Shown piece by piece: positions 5,510-10,257 of a stretch of 10,257 nt of DNA. The DNA comes from Holophagales bacterium UBA2201. GTDB taxonomy: Bacteria; Acidobacteriota; Thermoanaerobaculia; UBA2201. Below the pieces are notes generated by a model. It saw only the letters and a program-made list of their open reading frames with translations. It was not told the origin of the DNA and ran no database searches. The position numbers and the translations under genes were made by a program. Where the stretch lies: contig DCUZ01000029.1 in the NCBI GenBank assembly GCA_002327305.1, positions 1-10,257 of the forward strand. The letters are read 5' to 3'. Numbering within the stretch: position 1 is the stretch's first letter; each line of letters starts with the position of its first letter.

Positions 5510-6844
5510 TCATGATTGCAATATCTTCCGCGCCAACAGCGCGGCGTTGGTGACGCAGTCGGCCACGGAGACGCCGTGGAGGAGGTTGCCGGAAAAATGG
5601 AGCCCGGGGTGGCGCGCCTCCAAGGCGGCGGCCCGCTCGACGAAGGCGCCGTGGCCCAGGTTGTACTGCGGGATGGCCTCCGGCCACACCCGCGTGAGGG
5701 TCATCTCCGGCTCCCCCGCGATCCCCAGGACCGGCCGCAGGATCTCCAGCGCCCGGTCGGGGAAGACGGAGGGGTCCCAACCCAGGATCTCAGGGTGCCT
5801 CGCCCCCCCAAGGAACGCCGTGATCAGCGCCTTGCCCTCGGGGGCCCGCCCCGGGAAGAGGGACGAGGTGAAGAGGCACCCAAGGAGCGGCGCGTTGAGG
5901 GTCTGCGGGATGAGGAAGCCGAACCCGTCCAGCGGATGGGCGACCGCTTTTCGGTCGAATCCGAGCGCGACGATAGCCACCGGGGCGTAGGGCATCCCCT
6001 TCAGGACCGGCTCCGGCGCCAGCGGCGCGAGCACCGCGTCCACGTCGCGGGCGTTGCCGGTGAGGAGGACCCGACCGGCCGGGAAGGTTTCAGTCCGGCC
6101 GTCGATGCTTGCCGTGACATTGAACCCGTCGCCGTCGCGCTCGACCTTCTCCACGGAGGCGCCGTAGGTCACCGAACCGACGGCGCGGGCCAGTTCCTTG
6201 GGCAGCGCGTCGAGCCCCTCGGGGAAGGAGAAGAGGCCGCCGCGGGGCTGGGGCCCCTTGCGCTTGGCGATGGCGCCGCGGATGAGGGAACCGTGCTTCA
6301 CCTCCAGCGCGTGGATCTTGCGCACCGCCCAGCGGACGGAAAGTTTGTCGGGGTCGCCGGCGTAGACCCCCGAGACGAAGGGGCCCACGGCGTATTCCAG
6401 CATCTCGGGCCCCAGGCGGCGCAGGACGAACTGCGCGATGGTCTCCTCGCCCGTGGCCCGGCCGATGAAGGGCTCCCGAAGCAGGCCCAGCTTGGTCCGG
6501 GCCGAGAAGATGGGGGTGGTCATGAACTGAAGGGGACCGGCCGGCAGGGGGAACAGCCGGCCGTCCTTGAGGATGTAGCGTTTCTTGTTGATCTTGAGGG
6601 CGTCCAGGCGCCGGGCGGCCAGCCCGGAGGCGGCCAGCAGTTCGTCCACCTGGACCGAGTTGGCCAGCACCGTGTTGGGGCCCGATTCGACCAGGTAGCT
6701 GTCCTTATGTTCGGTCAGGATGGCCCCGCCGGGGCGCCGGTCCCGCTCCAGCACACGGACGGGCGCCCCTCCCCGGGATAAAAAAAACCCGGCGGTCAGA
6801 CCGGCGATCCCGGCCCCCATGACGACGACGGCGCAGCGTGGCAT
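5510..6844 (-). CDS. hemY: Protoporphyrinogen oxidase, FAD/oxygen-dependent HemY type
   Basis: The 444-residue flavoprotein has an N-terminal Rossmann FAD site GAGIAG (10-15), Glu33 at the end of beta-2 for the adenine ribose, the RRPGG...ESGPNT segment (36-58) typical of protoporphyrinogen oxidases, and the C-terminal FAD motif FSGNLLHGVSVADC (417-430). Length fits the HemY/PPOX family (about 450-480; also labelled hemG in some annotation systems). It oxidises protoporphyrinogen IX to protoporphyrin IX in heme synthesis. Some relatives, mainly in Gram-positive bacteria, act on coproporphyrinogen III, which the sequence alone cannot exclude. The start is ATG 6844, placing the FAD motif at the usual distance from the N-terminus. 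No Shine-Dalgarno is visible; a TAGAAT box ends five bases upstream of the ATG, suggesting a leaderless mRNA. It is divergent from the kinase gene, and 74 bp separate its stop from the phosphodiesterase start with no clear terminator, so read-through into the envelope genes is possible. Confidence 0.93.
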   Translation of the reverse strand: MPRCAVVVMGAGIAGLTAGFFLSRGGAPVRVLERDRRPGGAILTEHKDSYLVESGPNTVLANSVQVDELLAASGLAARRLDALKINKKRYILKDGRLFPLPAGPLQFMTTPIFSARTKLGLLREPFIGRATGEETIAQFVLRRLGPEMLEYAVGPFVSGVYAGDPDKLSVRWAVRKIHALEVKHGSLIRGAIAKRKGPQPRGGLFSFPEGLDALPKELARAVGSVTYGASVEKVERDGDGFNVTASIDGRTETFPAGRVLLTGNARDVDAVLAPLAPEPVLKGMPYAPVAIVALGFDRKAVAHPLDGFGFLIPQTLNAPLLGCLFTSSLFPGRAPEGKALITAFLGGARHPEILGWDPSVFPDRALEILRPVLGIAGEPEMTLTRVWPEAIPQYNLGHGAFVERAAALEARHPGLHFSGNLLHGVSVADCVTNAALLARKILQS

Positions 6845-6849
6845 GCCCT

Positions 6850-6878
6850 ATTCTAACAGAGCGGGGGGGGCCCGGCAA
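6850..6878 (-). promoter_or_regulatory. hemY promoter, probably leaderless
   Basis: On the minus strand TTGCCG (6878-6873), a 17-bp spacer and TAGAAT (6855-6850) form a sigma-70-like promoter. The -10 box ends five bases before ATG 6844, so transcription should begin at or next to the start codon, which fits the lack of a Shine-Dalgarno. The spacer contains a run of eight C (G on the plus strand, 6863-6870). Confidence 0.6.
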
Positions 6879-6903
6879 TCCCGCGGCGGGGACCGGCCCA
6901 TCC

Positions 6904-6932
6904 TTGATATTCCGCCCCCTTTCCGCTACAAT
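6904..6932 (+). promoter_or_regulatory. Kinase gene promoter, probably leaderless
   Basis: TTGATA (6904-6909), a 17-bp spacer and TACAAT (6927-6932) make a near-consensus sigma-70 promoter. The GTG start (6939) is six bases beyond the -10 box, about where transcription should begin, and no Shine-Dalgarno is present. The promoter diverges from that of hemY, with 25 bp between the two -35 boxes. Confidence 0.72.
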
Positions 6933-6938
6933 GGGCCC

Positions 6939-8579
6939 GTGCCGGAAAAGATCGGGAAATACGACATCGAGGAGAAGATCGGGGTCGGCGGGTTCGGTGT
7001 CGTCTACAAGGGCCGCGACCCGTTCATCAAACGGGCGGTGGCCGTCAAGACCTGCCAGGTCGAGGACGAGGAGATCCGCAAGCGGTTCTTCCGCGAGGCG
7101 GAGTTCGCCGGAAACCTCCAGCACCCCAACATCACCACCATCTACGATTTCGGCGTCGAGAACGAGGTCCCCTACATCGTCCTGGAGTTCCTGACCGGGG
7201 AGGACCTCGACCGCAAGATCAAGCGGGGCGAGGCCCTTTCCCTGGGGGAGAAGATCCGCATCCTCATCGAGGTGTGCAAGGGCCTCCACTACGCCCACGA
7301 GGGCAACATCATCCACCGCGACATCAAGCCGGCCAACATCCGCATCCAGGACGACGGCTCGGTCAAGATCATGGATTTCGGCATCGCCAAATCGCTCCAC
7401 ATGGAGAGCCATCTGACCCAGACGGGGATGACGCTGGGGACGGCGGCGTTCCTGGCCCCCGAGCAGATCCGGGGCGAGCGGCTCGACCGCCGCACCGACA
7501 TCTTCTCCCTCGGCGTCCTCATGTACAACGTCTTCACCTTCCGCAAACCCTTCTCGGGAGAGGTGATCTCCGCCATCATCTACAGCATCCTCAACAAGGA
7601 ACCCGAGCCCATCCGGAGCCTCATCCCCGATTTCCCCCGCTCCATCGAAGCGGTGGTGACCCGATGCCTGGCCAAAGATCCCGCGGCGCGCTACTCCACG
7701 ACCCTGGAGGTCCAGAGGGCCCTCGAGCGCGTCCTGGAGGAGATGGCCAGGGCCCCCGCCGGTTCCCCGCTCGTCGAAGAGCTGCGCCCCACCCGGCCGC
7801 TGGAGCGCCCGCGCGAGGAGGAGGCCACCAAGAAGACCCCCACCCTGGGCTTCGCCCTGCAGAGGCGGAGAAAGCGGCGGTTGCTGGCATGGGGGGCGGG
7901 GGCGGCAGCGGTCCTGCTCGTCGGAGGCATCGCCCTGGTCCTGGGGCGCGGCCTGGCCCTGTTCCACGGGGGCGAAGGGGCCGGCGGCGGACGGGTGGAT
8001 GTCCGCAACCCCCTCAACCTGCCCGACCCCCCCCGCGCGGCCGCCCCGGTGCCCGATTTTCCGGCCCCCGCGAGCGTTGGGGCGGCCAAGGCAGGCGGGT
8101 CCGTCGAAAAGCCCCCCCCCGCTGCAGCCCCCGCTGCCGCCCCCGCCACGGTGCCGGTCTCCCTGTTCGCCAGCGCCCCCTGCGAGATCCATGTGGACGG
8201 CGCCCGGGCGGGCAGTTTTCCCCCGGAATTCACGGTCCGGCTCAAGCCGGGCCCGCATGTCCTCGAGTTCAGGACCGCCACCGCCTCGGAGACGAAAACC
8301 GTGGAGGTGCGGACCGGGACGGCCAACCGGTTCGGGCACCTGTTCCCCGCCATGGGACGGCTGGAAGTGCGGGTCAACGTGGGCACCCCGTGGGGGACGG
8401 TCTATGTCGACGGGCAGGCGATCGGCGACACGCCGCAGAGCAACATCGTGCTCCCCCTGGGAGACCACCTGGTGGAGGTCAAGCGGCCCGGGTTCCGGAC
8501 CGCCGCGAAGACCATCGAGATCCGCGAAGGGCAGGTCGCCCAGTTCACCATCACCCTCGTCCCGGAGGAACAGCCATGA
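6939..8579 (+). CDS. Membrane Ser/Thr protein kinase with extracytoplasmic PEGA domain(s)
   Basis: The 546-residue product has a complete N-terminal eukaryote-like (PknB-type) kinase domain (about 8-275): glycine loop GVGGFG (15-20), Lys37 in VAVK, HRDIKPAN (126-133), DFG (146-148), and GTAAFLAPEQ (167-176) with TDIFSLG after it. It is an RD kinase with all catalytic residues. A basic stretch RRRKRR precedes one TM helix (about 315-337). A Pro/Ala-rich linker follows (about 365-405), then two beta-rich repeats. The second (about 473-540), with GTVYVDGQAIGDTP...LPLGDHLVEVKRPGF, is a clear PEGA domain; the first (about 405-468), with CEIHVDGARAG...LKPGPHVLEF, is a divergent one. PEGA domains are surface or envelope beta domains of unproven ligand. 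The start is GTG 6939: it begins just before the kinase fold and six bases after a TACAAT -10 box, with no Shine-Dalgarno. The stop overlaps the next ATG (ATGA). The linker carries C8 and C9 tracts. Confidence 0.93.
   Translation: MPEKIGKYDIEEKIGVGGFGVVYKGRDPFIKRAVAVKTCQVEDEEIRKRFFREAEFAGNLQHPNITTIYDFGVENEVPYIVLEFLTGEDLDRKIKRGEALSLGEKIRILIEVCKGLHYAHEGNIIHRDIKPANIRIQDDGSVKIMDFGIAKSLHMESHLTQTGMTLGTAAFLAPEQIRGERLDRRTDIFSLGVLMYNVFTFRKPFSGEVISAIIYSILNKEPEPIRSLIPDFPRSIEAVVTRCLAKDPAARYSTTLEVQRALERVLEEMARAPAGSPLVEELRPTRPLERPREEEATKKTPTLGFALQRRRKRRLLAWGAGAAAVLLVGGIALVLGRGLALFHGGEGAGGGRVDVRNPLNLPDPPRAAAPVPDFPAPASVGAAKAGGSVEKPPPAAAPAAAPATVPVSLFASAPCEIHVDGARAGSFPPEFTVRLKPGPHVLEFRTATASETKTVEVRTGTANRFGHLFPAMGRLEVRVNVGTPWGTVYVDGQAIGDTPQSNIVLPLGDHLVEVKRPGFRTAAKTIEIREGQVAQFTITLVPEEQP
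8112..8120 (+). repeat. Poly-C tract (C9) in the kinase linker
   Basis: Nine consecutive C lie in the Pro/Ala-rich linker between the TM helix and the PEGA region; a C8 tract lies nearby at 8027-8034. Such runs are prone to slippage. Reading one base back (-1) from here enters a frame that stays open to the end of the TPR gene at 10171. Confidence 0.7.
8564..8569 (+). promoter_or_regulatory. Ribosome binding site GGAGGA for the TPR gene
   Basis: GGAGGA lies six bases upstream of ATG 8576, inside the last codons of the kinase gene. With the ATGA overlap, it supports coupled translation and decides the start in a frame that is open far upstream. Confidence 0.85.
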
Positions 8580-10171
8580 CCCGCAACCCCAAGGGCCGGA
8601 CGCCATCCGTCTCTGCGCCGCGGGCGCTTTGCGCCGCCGTTCTCCTCGCCCTCCTCTGCGCCGCGGCCGGCGCCGACGACTGGGTGGACGCCAAGAGGCA
8701 CTATTCGCTCGGCAATTTCCAGGAGGCGCACGACCTTTACGCGCGGATCGCCGCGGCATCGGCGAGCGCCTCCGAAGCGGCGCAGGCCTGGATCTACGCC
8801 TCCTGGGCCAAGTACACGATGGGGGACCAGGAGGGGATGCGCGCCGGATTCCGCAACGCCCTGGCCGCCTGGCCCGACGTGACGGTGGATTCCGACCTCT
8901 TCAACGAGGAATACGCCCGGGAATTCGACGCCGTGCGCGGGGAACTGGTCCCCGTCCTCCTGCCGGAGCAGGCGGGTTCCCTGCAGATCTCCATCCAGGC
9001 CCTCTCGGAACAGTACCTTTCCGGCAAGTACAAGGAGTGCGCCGCCGGCGCGGCGCAACTGCTTCAGGGGGGGCAGCGGTTCCGCCAGATCTACAAGGCG
9101 CAGGGCGACTGTCTGGTGGCCCTGAACAAGCTCACCGAGGCCCACGAGGCCTACGCCGCCGCCGGGAAGGTCCCCTCTTTCGTCGCCCCCGGCCAGGCCG
9201 ACCTCTCCCCCGAGGTCAAGTTGAAGAAGGCCCGTTCCCTCTACCGGCGCGGGGAGAAAAAACAGGCCCAGGTCCTCCTCGCCCAGCTCGCCTACGGCGT
9301 CAGCCCTCCCCCGGAGGTCTTTTCCCTCCTCGGGGTCATCCTGCTGGACCAGGCATTGTGGTTCGAGGCCGAAAAGGTGCTCCAGCAGGGACTCCTCCTC
9401 CACAGCGGCGACGCCGCCTACTACAACCTCTACGGCGTGGTCCTCTATGCCCAGGACAAATACTCCGACGCGGTGCGTCTCTTCCAGCAGGCCGTCGCCC
9501 AGGACCGCCTCTTCCCCGCGGCCCTGGCCAACCTGGCCGCAGCCTACACCCGGCTGAGGGAGACCACCACGGCGGAGACCTACTACGCCCAGGCCGTCCT
9601 CCTCGACCCCACCAACGCCGCCCTCCTCGGCGACTGCGGCAGGGTCCTCCTCCTCAATGAAAAGCCCGCCGAAGCCGTCTCCAAGCTCAACGACGCGGTC
9701 CGGTTCGCCGCCGACCCGGTGCCCTATCTCTATCTGCGGGGGCGGGCCCATTTCGCCTCCGGGCGCTTCGCCGAGGCCAACGCCGACCTCGACGCCTACC
9801 TCAAGGCCCGTCCGGACGACCATGACGCCCGCGAGTCGTACGGCCTGCTCCTCAAGAGCCAGGACCGGTGCGGCGAGGCCGTGGGCTATCTGGAGAAGGC
9901 CGCCGGCGTGCAGGGGCGGCGCGCCCAGGCGCAGTGCCTCCTGGCATTGGGGAAGGGGGCCGATGCCGCGGCGGTCCTGGCCGGCCTCCCGGCCGACGAC
10001 ATGGGGGTCCTCAATGACTGGGCCGCCGTCCTCGCCTCCACGGGAGAATACCGTCAGGCGCGGGAAGTGGCCCGGCGCATCCCGCCGGGACGGCGGGTGA
10101 CCGCGGCGCTGGAGACCTGCGAGACCGTGGAGGCGGTCAACGCCGCCCTCGACGCGTTCGGCATCCAATAA
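8576..10171 (+). CDS. Exported TPR-repeat protein partnered with the kinase
   Basis: The 531-residue product has an N-terminal signal sequence (basic residues 3-16, hydrophobic core 17-31, likely cleavage after AGA33) followed by tetratricopeptide repeats. One TPR-like unit is at 34-60 (DAKRHYSLGNFQEAHDLYARI). A longer array runs from about 140 to 455, with clear units such as AYYNLYGVVLYAQDKYSDAV and PYLYLRGRAHFASGRFAEAN. A final degenerate unit (NDWAAVLASTGEYRQAREVA) lies near the C-terminus. No catalytic domain is visible; the protein probably acts as a periplasmic or outer-membrane-facing protein-binding scaffold. The start ATG overlaps the kinase stop by four bases and has GGAGGA six bases upstream, so the two genes are co-translated. 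This links the TPR protein to the extracytoplasmic PEGA part of the kinase, though direct contact is only inferred. A likely terminator follows within 40 bp. Confidence 0.9.
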   Translation: MTRNPKGRTPSVSAPRALCAAVLLALLCAAAGADDWVDAKRHYSLGNFQEAHDLYARIAAASASASEAAQAWIYASWAKYTMGDQEGMRAGFRNALAAWPDVTVDSDLFNEEYAREFDAVRGELVPVLLPEQAGSLQISIQALSEQYLSGKYKECAAGAAQLLQGGQRFRQIYKAQGDCLVALNKLTEAHEAYAAAGKVPSFVAPGQADLSPEVKLKKARSLYRRGEKKQAQVLLAQLAYGVSPPPEVFSLLGVILLDQALWFEAEKVLQQGLLLHSGDAAYYNLYGVVLYAQDKYSDAVRLFQQAVAQDRLFPAALANLAAAYTRLRETTTAETYYAQAVLLDPTNAALLGDCGRVLLLNEKPAEAVSKLNDAVRFAADPVPYLYLRGRAHFASGRFAEANADLDAYLKARPDDHDARESYGLLLKSQDRCGEAVGYLEKAAGVQGRRAQAQCLLALGKGADAAAVLAGLPADDMGVLNDWAAVLASTGEYRQAREVARRIPPGRRVTAALETCETVEAVNAALDAFGIQ

Positions 10172-10175
10172 AAAG

Positions 10176-10206
10176 CCGCACCCTTTGCGGGGGCGCCGTT
10201 CTTTTT
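10176..10206 (+). terminator. Possible rho-independent terminator after the TPR gene
   Basis: Five bases past the TAA stop, CCGCA (10176-10180) and TGCGG (10186-10190) can pair around CCCTT. A GC-rich stretch and then TTCTTTTT (10199-10206) follow, and A-residues precede the stem. An alternative longer, imperfect pairing (CGCACCC with GGGGGCG) brings the stem nearer the T-run. The stem is short and the distance to the T-run is not ideal, so confidence is moderate. Confidence 0.5.
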
Positions 10207-10257
10207 CCCCGACCCGCAGGCATAACGCCGCGGCTACGTGCGCGTGTGAATACGCAT

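Noticed and set aside
5508..5517. Palindrome AATCATGATT over the hemY stop as an operator
   Set aside because: It is only 10 bp and partly coding; chance occurrence is likely and no regulator gene is nearby.
2922..5990. Plus-strand open frame of 1022 codons opposite the envC-like, phosphodiesterase and hemY genes
   Set aside because: It runs antisense across three recognised genes and intergenic gaps, with biased low-complexity translation and no recognisable domain.
6720..6938. Longer N-terminus for the kinase from the in-frame upstream ATG
   Set aside because: It would overlap hemY and the whole divergent promoter region; the added residues do not belong to a kinase fold, and GTG 6939 sits at the expected transcription start.
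7274..8575. Upstream extension of the TPR reading frame through the kinase gene
   Set aside because: The kinase frame carries all catalytic motifs here; the extension is Pro/Arg-rich noise, and the true TPR start has a strong Shine-Dalgarno, ATGA overlap and signal peptide.
6705..8759. Minus-strand open frame of 684 codons opposite the kinase gene
   Set aside because: It is antisense to a well-supported kinase and its product has no recognisable domain.
8402..10168. Minus-strand open frame of 588 codons opposite the TPR gene
   Set aside because: It is a shadow of the TPR gene with compositional bias (G, E, V and L rich) and no motif.

Overview
This is a gene-dense window of about two-thirds G+C with seven protein genes and no RNA genes. 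Five genes lie on the minus strand (100-6844) and two on the plus strand (6939-10171). The two groups diverge from a 94-bp intergenic region. The content suggests a free-living, Gram-negative-type bacterium from a high-GC phylum such as Acidobacteriota, Myxococcota or Desulfobacterota: EnvC- and YibQ-type envelope proteins, a periplasmic phosphodiesterase, an FAD-type protoporphyrinogen oxidase, and a eukaryote-like Ser/Thr kinase with PEGA domains next to a TPR protein. The phylum assignment is an inference with low confidence.

Minus strand, in order of transcription: a hemY-type protoporphyrinogen oxidase (6844-5510); a secreted and membrane-anchored alkaline-phosphatase-superfamily protein (5435-3318); an EnvC-like coiled-coil/LytM protein (3337-2132); an S41/CtpA-like PDZ protein (2122-989); and a YibQ-like divergent polysaccharide deacetylase (1044-100). 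The last four are very tightly packed or overlapping and recall the widespread gpmI/gpmM-envC-(ctpA)-yibQ envelope cluster. Two proteins here look enzymatically dead. The EnvC LytM domain has lost its metal ligands, as is normal for EnvC. The S41 protein has lost both residues of its Ser-Lys dyad (Gly281 and Tyr306), which is not normal. An alkaline-phosphatase-superfamily member sits where gpmI/gpmM (same superfamily) usually lies, but it is a different, exported family with a transmembrane hairpin inserted in its core.

Plus strand: a membrane Ser/Thr kinase (6939-8579) with one TM segment and PEGA-type extracytoplasmic domains overlaps by ATGA with an exported TPR protein (8576-10171). A likely terminator follows. 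The two genes look like one signalling or envelope module.

Non-coding structure: two near-identical 20-bp palindromes with a compensatory base-pair change bracket the phosphodiesterase gene. A composite repeat of GSNCTAC heptamers and G-rich spacers lies at the left edge and supplies the stop codon and last residues of the yibQ-like gene. The divergent hemY and kinase promoters have good -35/-10 boxes placed so close to the start codons that leaderless transcripts are expected.
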